Source of the DNA: JBQDBK01 sp052090825
Lineage (GTDB): Bacteria > Bacillota > Clostridia > Tissierellales > Peptoniphilaceae
Reading direction: 5' to 3'
DNA: 63,385 nt
NCBI GenBank assembly: GCA_052090825.1
Contig: JBQDBK010000012.1
Span: 1 to 63,385, forward strand
The notes below the pieces were generated by a model. The model worked only from the letters and a program-made list of their open reading frames with translations, did no database searches and was not told where the DNA came from. Positions within the stretch are counted from its first letter, which is position 1. Each line of letters starts with the position of its first letter. Of this stretch, positions 36,874 to 45,929 are shown in pieces. Both the position numbers and the translations under genes were made by a program.

Positions 36874-38374
36874 GTTAAGAAAAAAGCTTGACCAAATAGA
36901 TGAGGAAATTATAGACTTATTTCAAAAAAGAATGGAAGTTACAAGAGAAATAGCTGATTATAAAAAAGAAAATAATTTACCTATTACAGACATAAACAGA
37001 GAGAATGAAGTAGTTAATAGGTTAGAAGAAATTTCTTTAGAAGATTTTAAATTTATAGTTAAACCTCTTTATAATGAAATATTCACTCTTAGTAAAAAGT
37101 ATCAAAATAATCTTATAAATAGTCAATCTAAAATTGAATACGGACTTATAGGTAAAAATTTAGGGCATAGTAAGTCGCCATATATTCACAAGTTAATAGG
37201 AGGATATGAGTATAAAATTAATTCTATGGACAAGGAAGAATTAAAAAATTTTTTTAAAAATAAAAATTTCAAAGGAGTTAATGTTACTATACCTTATAAG
37301 ATAGAGGTTATGGACTATCTAGATGAAATATCTTCTTTAGCTAAAAGAATAGGTTCTGTAAACACTATAGTAAATAGGAAGGGTAATTTGTTTGGATACA
37401 ATACAGATTACTATGGTTTTAAGTATATGTGTTACAGAGCTGGAATAAATTTTAAGAATAAAAAAGTTATAATTTTAGGAAGTGGCGGATCTAGTAAAAC
37501 AATTAGGATTTTTCTTCAAGATGAAGGAGCAGAAAAAGTTGTAGTTATAAGCAGAAGTGGAAAGAATACTTATGCTGAATTAGACGAATATAAGTCTTTT
37601 GATGTTATAATCAATACAACGCCAGTAGGGATGTATCCTAACAATTTAGAATGTAAAATAGACTTGGATTTATTTGAAAATTGCCAAGCCATAGTTGATA
37701 TAGTGTATAATCCCTTAAAGACTAAATTAATCTTAGAAGGAGAAAAAAGAGGAATTAAAACAACAGGTGGCTTATCAATGTTAGTTAGTCAAGCTTTCTA
37801 TGCAAGTCAACTATTTTTAGATAAGAAACTTGATGAAAATAAGATAGATGCAACAATTAAAGAATTAAAAAAAGATATGTTAAATATTATTTTAATAGGT
37901 ATGCCTGGAAGTGGGAAATCTACTATTGGAAAATTAATATCTAAAATCTTAAATAGAAAATTTATCGATACTGACAAATGTATTGAAGAAGAAACTGGCA
38001 TGACCATAGCTGAGATATTTAAAAAAGAAGGTCAAGGGAAGTTTAGACAAATAGAATCTCAAATAATAAAAAAAGTTTCTAAAGAAAACAACTTACTTAT
38101 TTCAACTGGAGGAGGAAGTATTTTATTAGAAGAAAATAGACAAGCCCTCCTTCAAAGTGGATATATAATTTTTCTGGATAGACCAATAACTAAACTCTCT
38201 AAAAAAGGAAGACCATTATCGAAAAATATAGAAAGTTTAGAGAAACTTTATGAAGAAAGATATAAGATTTATTTAGATATGGCAGATTTAAGAATTTCTG
38301 TAACTGAAGATGTTTATAAAACTAGAGATATGATATTAGAAAGTTTAAAAAATGATGAAATTATTAGTGATTAA
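36860..38374 (+). CDS. Fusion protein: chorismate mutase - shikimate dehydrogenase - shikimate kinase
   Basis: This 504-residue trifunctional protein has three domains. Residues 1-90 are an AroQ-type chorismate mutase (LRKKLDQIDEEIIDLFQKR). Residues 93-335 are shikimate dehydrogenase (YGLIGKNLGHSKSPYIH, NVTIPYK and the NADP-binding ILGSGGSSKT). Residues 340-504 are shikimate kinase (P-loop GMPGSGKST near 345, DTDKCIEE, STGGGS). It therefore covers steps 4 and 5 of the pathway and the branch from chorismate to prephenate. The start at 36860, behind AGGTGG, is preferred over a GTG at 36851. All three domains keep their catalytic motifs. It overlaps aroC by 14 bases and aroQ by 20. Confidence 0.92.
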   Translation: MNLDKLRKKLDQIDEEIIDLFQKRMEVTREIADYKKENNLPITDINRENEVVNRLEEISLEDFKFIVKPLYNEIFTLSKKYQNNLINSQSKIEYGLIGKNLGHSKSPYIHKLIGGYEYKINSMDKEELKNFFKNKNFKGVNVTIPYKIEVMDYLDEISSLAKRIGSVNTIVNRKGNLFGYNTDYYGFKYMCYRAGINFKNKKVIILGSGGSSKTIRIFLQDEGAEKVVVISRSGKNTYAELDEYKSFDVIINTTPVGMYPNNLECKIDLDLFENCQAIVDIVYNPLKTKLILEGEKRGIKTTGGLSMLVSQAFYASQLFLDKKLDENKIDATIKELKKDMLNIILIGMPGSGKSTIGKLISKILNRKFIDTDKCIEEETGMTIAEIFKKEGQGKFRQIESQIIKKVSKENNLLISTGGGSILLEENRQALLQSGYIIFLDRPITKLSKKGRPLSKNIESLEKLYEERYKIYLDMADLRISVTEDVYKTRDMILESLKNDEIISD

Positions 38375-38819
38375 TGGACCAAATATAAATCTATTAGGTT
38401 TTAGAGAGCCTGATATATATGGGGAAAAGACATATAAAGATCTTTTAGACCTTTTGAAGAGTTTAGAAGAAAAATTAAAAATAAAAATAGATGAATTTCA
38501 AAGCAACTGGGAAGGTGCAATTATAGATGAAATTCAAAAATCCTATGGCGTTTATGATGGAATAGTTATAAATCCAGCAGCTTATACCCATACTAGCCTA
38601 GCCATATTAGATGCTTTGAAGGCAGTTGACATACCAACAGTTGAAGTGCATTTATCAAAAGTGTCTTCTAGAGAAGAATATAGGCAGATAAGTTATATAA
38701 AAGACTATGTTAAAACTAGTATAGAAGGGTACGGGATAGAAGGATATGAGAAAGCAATTGTATATTTGTTAGAATTTTTAGGAGATAAAAAACTTAATGA
38801 AAACTTTAATAATAGATAA
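38355..38819 (+). CDS. aroQ: Type II 3-dehydroquinate dehydratase
   Basis: This 154-residue type II (dodecameric) dehydroquinase performs the third pathway step. Motifs are INGPNINLLGFREPDIYG at the N-terminus with the catalytic Tyr in DIYG, EFQSNWEGAIIDEIQ, INPAAYTHTS and VEVHLSK. Two adjacent ATG codons (38352 and 38355) are possible. No strong ribosome site is visible, and translation probably depends on the fusion gene that ends 20 bases inside it. Confidence 0.93.
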   Translation: MKLLVINGPNINLLGFREPDIYGEKTYKDLLDLLKSLEEKLKIKIDEFQSNWEGAIIDEIQKSYGVYDGIVINPAAYTHTSLAILDALKAVDIPTVEVHLSKVSSREEYRQISYIKDYVKTSIEGYGIEGYEKAIVYLLEFLGDKKLNENFNNR

Positions 38820-40815
38820 TTATGATTCTTACACATATAATTTATACCAACTAATTGCCAAGGTAAGTGGAGAAGAACCGATAGTAATAAAAAATGATGA
38901 GATGCCCTATGAAAAAATTTTAGAATTAAAATTTGACAATGTAGTAATTTCTCCAGGCCCTGGAAGTCCTGAAAAAGAAGAGGACTTTGGAGTTTGCAAA
39001 AGAATAATTCAAGAACTAGACAAACCTATATTTGGAGTTTGCTTAGGGCAACAAGGGATTTATTATTATAATGGTGGAGAAATTGTTTTAGCCCCTACTC
39101 CAATGCATGGAAGAATAAGTAGGATTAAACACAATAATAAGGGACTATTTAGAGGGATCAAGCAAGATTTTAAAGTTACGAGATACCACTCTTTAGTTTG
39201 CCAAGAAGCAGACTTAGAAAATATTTCAATTGATGCTAGAAGTGAAGATGGACTTATAATGGCAATTTCTCATAAAAAGAAACCTATTTACGCAGTACAA
39301 TTTCACCCAGAATCAATTTGTACTGAATACGGTGAAGAAATGGTAAGAAATTTTTTAGATTTATCTAAAGAATACTATTTAAATAATAGTCAATTAAGAT
39401 ATGAAGTCTTGGATAAAAGCTATGAAAGTAAAGATATTTTTGAAAGTCTTTATGAATATGATTCAAAAGTTTTGTGGTTAGATAGTAGTAAAATTGTAAA
39501 AGACCTATCTCGATTTTCTATATTTGGTATGTCTAGTCAGTGCAGAGGACATATTTTAAAGTACAATACAGATAAAAGAGAACTTGAAAAAATATATGAT
39601 TCTGGGGAAAAAGAAGTATTTAATATATCTATATTTGATTATTTAAAAGAAAATAAACTTAATTGGCAAGGATTAGATGAACTTCCTTGTGATTTTCAGT
39701 TAGGTTATATTGGATATCTAGGATATGAACTAAAAAAAGAATGTATTGTAGAAAACAAACATAGCTATAATTATCCAGATGCATATTTTAGATATGTTGA
39801 TAGGGCCATAATTATAGATCATTTAGAAAATAAAGTTTATGTATTATCCTATAAAGATGATTTCAAGTGGATAGAAGAAGTTAAAATTTTACTTGAAGAG
39901 AAAAAAGAAAAAATTTCTTATGTAGGAGAAATAAGAGGAGAGTATCCTAGAGTTAACTTTGTTAGAGATAAAGAAACCTATATCAAAGATATTGAAAAGA
40001 GCAAATATTTAATAAGGCAAGGAGAAACCTATGAAGTTTGTGTAACAAATAGGTTAGATATTAATGATAAAGTAAAAGCAGTAGACTATTATATGATTCT
40101 TAGACAAGTTAGCCCTGCTCCTTATGCAGCCCTATTAAATTTTGATGAGATTTCAATAGCTTGCTCATCTATGGAGCGTTTTATAAAGATTGATAGGGAT
40201 AATATAGTTGAAACTAAACCAATTAAGGGTACAATAAGACGAGGAATTAATAAAGAAGAAGATGAAGAATTAATAAGGGAACTATCAAGTGACGAAAAGA
40301 CTATGTCTGAAAATTTAATGATAGTAGACTTGTTAAGAAATGATTTAGGAAAAGTTTGCCAAGTGGGCAGTGTTGAAGTTCCTAAATTAATGGATGTAGA
40401 AACTTATTCTACTCTTCATCAATTAGTAAGTACAGTAAAAGGAAAGATAGATTCCAGGTACGATGGCATAGATGTATTAAAGGCTTCATTCCCTGGAGGA
40501 TCTATGACAGGAGCGCCTAAGAAAAGAACTTTAGAAATAATAGATGATATAGAAAATCTGGCTAGGGGAGCTTATTCTGGAGCAATAGGATATATTTCCA
40601 ATAATGGGAGCATGGATTTTAATATAGTAATTAGAACAGCTTTAATAGAAAAAGAAAAAGTTACAATAGGAGTTGGTGGAGCAATTATAGACCTGTCATC
40701 TCCAGAAGAGGAATTTGAAGAAATTCTATTAAAAGCTAAAGGTATATTAACTGCTTTTAAATTATATTATAAAGGCAACTTAGACCAAGATATATTTATT
40801 GAAGGTAGTGTGTAG
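38797..40815 (+). CDS. pabAB: Aminodeoxychorismate synthase, fused glutaminase and synthase (PabA-PabB)
   Basis: This 672-residue protein makes 4-amino-4-deoxychorismate for p-aminobenzoate and folate. Residues 1-190 are a class I glutamine amidotransferase (ISPGPGSP, FGVCLGQQG with the nucleophile Cys, QFHPESICTEYG). From about residue 215 comes the chorismate-binding domain (GQLGYLGYE-like GYIGYLGYE near 308, ETKPIKGTIRRG near 470, FPGGSMTGAPKKR near 567). The lysine of PIKGT marks PabB; anthranilate synthases have PIAGT. It overlaps aroQ by 23 bases. Confidence 0.93.
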   Translation: MKTLIIDNYDSYTYNLYQLIAKVSGEEPIVIKNDEMPYEKILELKFDNVVISPGPGSPEKEEDFGVCKRIIQELDKPIFGVCLGQQGIYYYNGGEIVLAPTPMHGRISRIKHNNKGLFRGIKQDFKVTRYHSLVCQEADLENISIDARSEDGLIMAISHKKKPIYAVQFHPESICTEYGEEMVRNFLDLSKEYYLNNSQLRYEVLDKSYESKDIFESLYEYDSKVLWLDSSKIVKDLSRFSIFGMSSQCRGHILKYNTDKRELEKIYDSGEKEVFNISIFDYLKENKLNWQGLDELPCDFQLGYIGYLGYELKKECIVENKHSYNYPDAYFRYVDRAIIIDHLENKVYVLSYKDDFKWIEEVKILLEEKKEKISYVGEIRGEYPRVNFVRDKETYIKDIEKSKYLIRQGETYEVCVTNRLDINDKVKAVDYYMILRQVSPAPYAALLNFDEISIACSSMERFIKIDRDNIVETKPIKGTIRRGINKEEDEELIRELSSDEKTMSENLMIVDLLRNDLGKVCQVGSVEVPKLMDVETYSTLHQLVSTVKGKIDSRYDGIDVLKASFPGGSMTGAPKKRTLEIIDDIENLARGAYSGAIGYISNNGSMDFNIVIRTALIEKEKVTIGVGGAIIDLSSPEEEFEEILLKAKGILTAFKLYYKGNLDQDIFIEGSV

Positions 40816-40823
40816 GTGAAAAG

Positions 40824-41597
40824 ATGATAGATGAAAAATTAATGGCTGAGAAAAAAATAGTAAAGGTTGGAGACTTAGAAATAGGAAACGGAAAACCTAT
40901 TTTTATAGCAGGACCTTGTTCTATAGAATCAGAAAGTCACATAGTAGAGGAAGCTAAAGAATTAAAAAAAATTGGAGTAGATATATTAAGAGGAGGAGCC
41001 TTTAAACCAAGGACAAGTCCTTTTGATTTTCAAGGTATTGGCTTTGAAGCAGTAAAATATTTAAAAAAAGCCTCGGAAGAAACTGGACTCCCTATTGTAA
41101 CTGAAATTTTAAGTGAAGAAGACATTGACAAAATGATAGATTATGTAGATCTATTTCAAGTGGGTTCAAGAAATATGTATAACTATGCCCTATTAAAAAA
41201 ACTTGGAAAAACAAATAAACCTATTATTTTAAAAAGAGGATTTTCAGCAAGTTTAAAAGAATGGGCTATGGCTGCAGAGTATATAGCCATTGGGGGTAAT
41301 GAAAATATAATCTTATGTGAAAGGGGAATTAGAACCTTTAATGATTATACAAGAAATACCTTAGACTTAGCAGGTGCAGTCTTAGTACAAAAAATGACAG
41401 GCCATCCAGTTATAGTTGATCCAAGTCATGGTACAGGAGTAAGGGAATTAATTGAACCTATGACTAAGGCAGCCCTTGCTTGTGGCTTAGATGGGCTTAT
41501 GATAGAAGTCCACGAATGTCCAGATGAGGCTTTAAGCGATGGTAAACAGACTATAGATTATAAAACTTATAAATCTATAGTGGAAAGTATTGAATAG
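40824..41597 (+). CDS. aroF: 3-deoxy-7-phosphoheptulonate (DAHP) synthase, type I-beta
   Basis: This 257-residue enzyme condenses phosphoenolpyruvate with erythrose-4-phosphate, the first pathway step. AGPCSIES near residue 30, GGAFKPRTSPFDFQG near 57 and VDPSHGTG near 200 fit the KDOPS-like I-beta group. There is no N- or C-terminal regulatory domain, so feedback control by aromatic products is not evident in the protein itself, although I-beta enzymes may be regulated by separate mutase domains such as the one in the fusion protein. It starts 8 bases after pabAB. Confidence 0.92.
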   Translation: MIDEKLMAEKKIVKVGDLEIGNGKPIFIAGPCSIESESHIVEEAKELKKIGVDILRGGAFKPRTSPFDFQGIGFEAVKYLKKASEETGLPIVTEILSEEDIDKMIDYVDLFQVGSRNMYNYALLKKLGKTNKPIILKRGFSASLKEWAMAAEYIAIGGNENIILCERGIRTFNDYTRNTLDLAGAVLVQKMTGHPVIVDPSHGTGVRELIEPMTKAALACGLDGLMIEVHECPDEALSDGKQTIDYKTYKSIVESIE

Positions 41598-41608
41598 AAG
41601 TGTTTAAG

Positions 41609-42328
41609 ATGAAAATAAATTTAGATGAAGGCTTTTTCTTTGGAGAAGGAGCCTTTGAAACTATAAAAGTAATTAAGAAAAATCCTTTATTTCTAAAAGA
41701 CCACTTAAAAAGACTAAATTCTAGCCTAGCATTTTTTGGAATAGAAAAAGAAATAAATGAAAATCAAGTTAAAGAATATATAAAAACAGTTGAAGAAGAA
41801 AACTATGCCTTAAAAATAACAGTATCAAGGGAAAACACCTTATTTACAAAAAGACAAGACCCCTATATAGGTATAGACAGGAATAAGGAATATAAATTAT
41901 TAATATCTAAAGTTTTAAGAAATTCAACTTCTCCTATGGTTTACCATAAGACTATAAATTATTATGAAAATATTTTAGAAAAAAGAAAAGCTATATCAGA
42001 AGGTTACTATGAGGTTCTCTTTTTAAATGAAAAAAATATGGTATGTGAAGGTGCAGTTTCAAATATATTTTTTGTAAAAGATGAGAAAATTTATACACCA
42101 AATTTAGAATCAGGCTTACTTAAAGGGACAATGAGAGACTATATTATAAAAGAATATAAAGCTATAGAAAAATCAATAAGTTTAGAAGAATTAGAAAACT
42201 ACAATTCAGTTTTTATAAGCAATGCCTTAATGGGAATTATACAGGTTTCTCATATAAATAATATAGAATATAAAAAATCACCAATTATAGATAATATAAT
42301 TAGTGATTTAGTAAATATGGGATTTTAA
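41609..42328 (+). CDS. pabC: Aminodeoxychorismate lyase-like aminotransferase class IV
   Basis: This 239-residue fold-type IV PLP protein probably splits aminodeoxychorismate into p-aminobenzoate and pyruvate. It has FGEGAFETIKVI at the N-terminus, HKTINYYENIL with the PLP lysine near 115, and EGAVSNIFFVKDEKIYTP near 150. It follows DAHP synthase by 11 bases and completes the path from chorismate to PABA started by pabAB; D-amino acid or branched-chain aminotransferase activity is less likely in this setting. The ATG at 41609 or a GTG at 41600 may be used. Confidence 0.85.
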   Translation: MKINLDEGFFFGEGAFETIKVIKKNPLFLKDHLKRLNSSLAFFGIEKEINENQVKEYIKTVEEENYALKITVSRENTLFTKRQDPYIGIDRNKEYKLLISKVLRNSTSPMVYHKTINYYENILEKRKAISEGYYEVLFLNEKNMVCEGAVSNIFFVKDEKIYTPNLESGLLKGTMRDYIIKEYKAIEKSISLEELENYNSVFISNALMGIIQVSHINNIEYKKSPIIDNIISDLVNMGF

Positions 42329-42363
42329 AAGTAGAAGATACACAAATAGTATCTTCTACTTTT
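42327..42363. terminator. Bidirectional terminator between the aro-pab operon and the ABC operon
   Basis: A 15-bp perfect stem (42327-42341 with 42349-42363, 7-base loop) with A-rich and T-rich flanks overlaps the pabC stop codon. The converging gene ends at 42366. Confidence 0.88.
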
Positions 42364-42365
42364 TA

Positions 42366-43667
42366 TTAATTACTTTTTTCGATTATATTTACAAGTTTTA
42401 CTTCTCTCTTATTGGACATATATAGAGAAAATAAATATAGAAAGAAAGTACTAGCAAGGAAGATAAGTAACTTATTAGTATTTAAGTTTGCTGCATTATA
42501 AGGAATATAAACTTGTAATATAAAAAAATTAATGTAAATAGTCATAATAATACGATAAAAAATAATTGAAAATTTTGGTGAAAATTCACTTATTATTAAA
42601 ATAACGAAATTAATAATTAAAAAAATTATAAACCTATTTATAAAAGTGTTATTAAAATCTATAAAATAGTAAGATATTCCAAGAACTAAGCCAGATAAAA
42701 TAACCATAAAAGAGAATTTTAAAACTTGTAGCTTGTTTAAAGTCTTATAGTAATCAAAGGGCAAAAGAAGCAAAAATTTTTGATTAAAAGCAGGTTCTAT
42801 AAAATCTATAAATATAACTAATATAAAAGAAATAAAATAAAAGGTATAAGAGTTATCCGAAAAATAAAAAATACAAAATATGGAAATCAAAGGAAATAAC
42901 AATAAAATTAAATTGTTTTTATCTTTAAAACTTAATAACTTTGTCCAAACTAAAATTTTTAAAATAGAAAAATTCTTATCTTCAAAGGAAAGATTGCCTT
43001 CTTTAGACTTTTTACTTTTAATATCTTCATAAATTATATTCTTTATATTTATAATTTTTAATACAAAAGAAATAATAAGTAAAATAAGCAAAAGGTTAGC
43101 AAATCTATTTAAATTTAAAATTATGTTTCCCTTAGCCTTAAGGGGGAAAAACAACTTAAAAAAACGATTAACTGAAAAAATTATGAGTAGAGGAAAAATA
43201 TTTGAAAACTTCCCAAAAGATTTATGAATTTTGCTATATTTTTTTTCATGAGTCTTTATCAACACTAAAATTAATATAAATATAAATAATATTTTTATCA
43301 TTAGGAAAAATAAATTGCCCCTTATAAAACTATGTCCAAATATATGGTAGACAAGCATGGGAATAAAAAAAGTAAAACCTATAGCTAAATATAGAGTAAG
43401 TAGAACTATTGGATAAGTTTTTACACTAGAAATAGGCAGACTAAAAAATAATTTTTTATCTAATTTAATAGTTGAAGCATGTCCTAAGATAAAGAATATA
43501 GTTATAAAATATAAAATAGCATACATAAACATAATATATTCAAGATTATCCCCAAATAGATGACCAACAATTATAATAAATAGAAAAAAATATGCTGCTA
43601 AGGATACTTTCATATAATTTTTTATAGTAAGTAAATTTAATTGTAGTAGTTTTATTAAATCTTTCAT
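42366..43667 (-). CDS. Large ABC-2-like membrane protein, paralogue 3
   Basis: This 433-residue polytopic membrane protein has about 10-12 hydrophobic helices. It begins MKDLIKLLQLNLLTIKNYMK and has a central FLLLLPFDYYKTLNKL segment, both shared with the two other paralogues of this operon. It is presumably a permease subunit driven by the ATPase at 47251, as in YtrBCDEF-like systems, but I cannot name the family with certainty. It is the last gene of the operon, 26 bases after paralogue 2. Confidence 0.7.
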   Translation of the reverse strand: MKDLIKLLQLNLLTIKNYMKVSLAAYFFLFIIIVGHLFGDNLEYIMFMYAILYFITIFFILGHASTIKLDKKLFFSLPISSVKTYPIVLLTLYLAIGFTFFIPMLVYHIFGHSFIRGNLFFLMIKILFIFILILVLIKTHEKKYSKIHKSFGKFSNIFPLLIIFSVNRFFKLFFPLKAKGNIILNLNRFANLLLILLIISFVLKIINIKNIIYEDIKSKKSKEGNLSFEDKNFSILKILVWTKLLSFKDKNNLILLLFPLISIFCIFYFSDNSYTFYFISFILVIFIDFIEPAFNQKFLLLLPFDYYKTLNKLQVLKFSFMVILSGLVLGISYYFIDFNNTFINRFIIFLIINFVILIISEFSPKFSIIFYRIIMTIYINFFILQVYIPYNAANLNTNKLLIFLASTFFLYLFSLYMSNKREVKLVNIIEKSN

Positions 43668-43693
43668 AGTTATTCGCCTTTATTTATAAGCCT

Positions 43694-44965
43694 TTATATA
43701 TTTCCAAAATCAGGTTCTCTTTTACTAAAATAATAAGCTGATAGAAAATATATAAAAATAGAAATAATATTAAGTATAATTAAAGTTGTATAAGAATAAT
43801 TTATATTAATGGCGGAAGTTCTAAGGCTCCTAATTGCTATAAAAAACCAAGGTAAGAAATAGTATTTTCTTACAGAAGGCATAAAATGGGTACAGTTAAA
43901 TATAGCCAGGAATATAATAAACGATGCAATTAAAAATAAAAAATTTTTTGTAAATACAGAATCTATCCCTAATATTATAGATTGCCTTATAAAAATTAGT
44001 CCTAAAAGTACAAGAGCAAATATAATATTTATAAGTCTTAATTTTTTTGAAACCTTGTAGAAATCAAAAGGCAAAGCTAAAAGAAATTTTTGCTCATTTA
44101 TACTAGAAAATAAAATTAGTATTAGCGGAAAAGCAAAGACAATATAAAAAATAGACTTACCTATAAGTACTATATAAAAAAAGAAAATAGTTAGAGGTAA
44201 AAGTAGAAATAAATCAAGAAAATAATTATTTTTAAAGGCTAAAAACCTGGTCCAAAATAATATTTTAATTTGACTATAATCTTTATTTCCTACATAACTT
44301 TCAGTAATTTTGGGATTTTTATCCATATCTTTTAGATATACTTCTTCGTAATCTTTAATTGAATTTATGGAGATTACCCTTATTAGAAGAGATATAAATA
44401 AAGCTAAAGAAAAGTCAAGTTGCTTAAATACAGAAGTTCTTGAAATTCCATTAATAAGATTAATAGAAAAAACTATTAATGGAAATATGAATAATAAAAT
44501 ATTCTTTTTAAAAAAGCCTATCATATTCTTAAAATTTCTATTAGCATTTTTTATTAAAACTAAAATAAACGCCCAATTTACTAGAGGAACCATGATATCT
44601 TTTAATATTTCTAAATTAATAATATTTCCAAAAAGAAGATGAGAAATATAAATAGGTATAAACATTAAAAGTATAAGTCCTGTGTATATAGCAAAGTGAA
44701 TAATAGGGTAGGTTTTAAGTCCACTTATTGGGAAAATCAGTAAAAATCTTTCATCAAATTTAATTAAAGGTAGAAAAAAAATAGTAGGATATACAAAAAG
44801 TTTATATAGAAGAACAAAGTTATATTCTATGGAAACATTTCCGGAAGAAGAGAATCTTTGTAATACTATTAAAATAAATAATATTATATACATAGTAAAA
44901 ATACCCTTGATAAAAGTTTTAACTGATTGTAAATTTAAGTGTAATAGTTTTTTAAAGTCTTTCAT
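43694..44965 (-). CDS. Large ABC-2-like membrane protein, paralogue 2
   Basis: This is a 423-residue membrane protein. The start at 44965, behind AAAGGAGG, gives MKDFKKLLHLNLQSVKTFIK, in register with the paralogues; the longer frame to 45034 does not match them. The FLLALPFDFYKVSKKL segment near residue 270 corresponds to the FLITMPIDFYKTSN and FLLLLPFDYYKTLNKL segments of the others. About 10-12 helices are predicted. The substrate is unknown. Confidence 0.7.
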   Translation of the reverse strand: MKDFKKLLHLNLQSVKTFIKGIFTMYIILFILIVLQRFSSSGNVSIEYNFVLLYKLFVYPTIFFLPLIKFDERFLLIFPISGLKTYPIIHFAIYTGLILLMFIPIYISHLLFGNIINLEILKDIMVPLVNWAFILVLIKNANRNFKNMIGFFKKNILLFIFPLIVFSINLINGISRTSVFKQLDFSLALFISLLIRVISINSIKDYEEVYLKDMDKNPKITESYVGNKDYSQIKILFWTRFLAFKNNYFLDLFLLLPLTIFFFYIVLIGKSIFYIVFAFPLILILFSSINEQKFLLALPFDFYKVSKKLRLINIIFALVLLGLIFIRQSIILGIDSVFTKNFLFLIASFIIFLAIFNCTHFMPSVRKYYFLPWFFIAIRSLRTSAININYSYTTLIILNIISIFIYFLSAYYFSKREPDFGNI

Positions 44966-45108
44966 ATTTGTCCTCCTTTTTAAATTAGTTTTATGATTAG
45001 TAAATATAAAATTAAAAATATTTTTATATTTCAAATTTAATTTTACATTAATCTTTTTATAGAGATTTTGGCTTAATCTATATAGTTATTATAATAAATA
45101 TCTAGTTT

Positions 45109-45831
45109 TCATAAGTATATATTAATAATTCCTATTATTAATAAATGTAATGGATAAAAAACATAAACAAATTTACTTATGTCTTTTCCTTTTTCTCCAT
45201 TATATAAGGCTAGGGGAATTAAAGATAAATAAACTCCTGGCATATATCTTTGATCGAGAAAGGTAATTATACCTGTCATTAATTGCTTTGGCCTTGAATG
45301 TCTAAATAAATAAAATCCAGCAATAACAAGTATTCCCCAATACTTTCTATCACATTTTATTAAATTTGCTATCATCATAAATATTGCAATTATGAGCATT
45401 GAAATAATCCATTTTAAAATAGTATTATACTTTTTATCTTCTAAAATTTTTAAGCTATATAGCATAATAAGAGCAAGTGTAAAAGTCCAACCTACATTTC
45501 CAAAAGTGAAATTTCTCCAGTATTTTATATTGTAAACCATTCCTCCAAAACATAAATTATAAGGGATAGTAGAAATTATAGAAAAAATAAAGATTCTAGT
45601 TAAATATTTCTTATAATTTTTGGTATGTACAAAGCCTTCAACTATTAAAAATGCAAATATAGGAAAAGCTATACGACCTATATTTCTCATGATTAAAAAT
45701 ATAATATAAAATTTTCCGCCATTTTGTATAAGCGGCATTATAAAAATAGCTCCTATATGATCAATTAACATACAGATACAAGCTAAAATTTTTAACCACA
45801 TAGTATTAAGCCTTATTCTCTTTTCTCTCAT
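45109..45831 (-). CDS. TraX family membrane protein
   Basis: This is a 240-residue multi-pass protein of the TraX family (MWLKILACICMLIDHIGAIF near the start, then IGRIAFPIFAFLIVEGFVHT). TraX was first known for acetylating F-pilin, and chromosomal homologues are probably membrane acyltransferases acting on cell-surface molecules. It sits between paralogues 1 and 2 of the ABC operon, on the same strand and with a TTGGAG site. A gap of 144 bases separates it from paralogue 2. What it does in an ABC operon is not known. Confidence 0.88.
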   Translation of the reverse strand: MREKRIRLNTMWLKILACICMLIDHIGAIFIMPLIQNGGKFYIIFLIMRNIGRIAFPIFAFLIVEGFVHTKNYKKYLTRIFIFSIISTIPYNLCFGGMVYNIKYWRNFTFGNVGWTFTLALIMLYSLKILEDKKYNTILKWIISMLIIAIFMMIANLIKCDRKYWGILVIAGFYLFRHSRPKQLMTGIITFLDQRYMPGVYLSLIPLALYNGEKGKDISKFVYVFYPLHLLIIGIINIYL

Positions 45832-45929
45832 AAATTAACACTCCAATATACATTTAAAATTATTAATATTGATCTCCCTTAATCTTTAAGCTTAAATTTA
45901 GCAGAGTAATTATTAATCTTTAATTTAAA

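Noticed and set aside
38797..40815. Anthranilate synthase (tryptophan pathway)
   Set aside because: The active-site motif reads PIKGT, which is specific for aminodeoxychorismate synthase, and pabC follows in the same operon.
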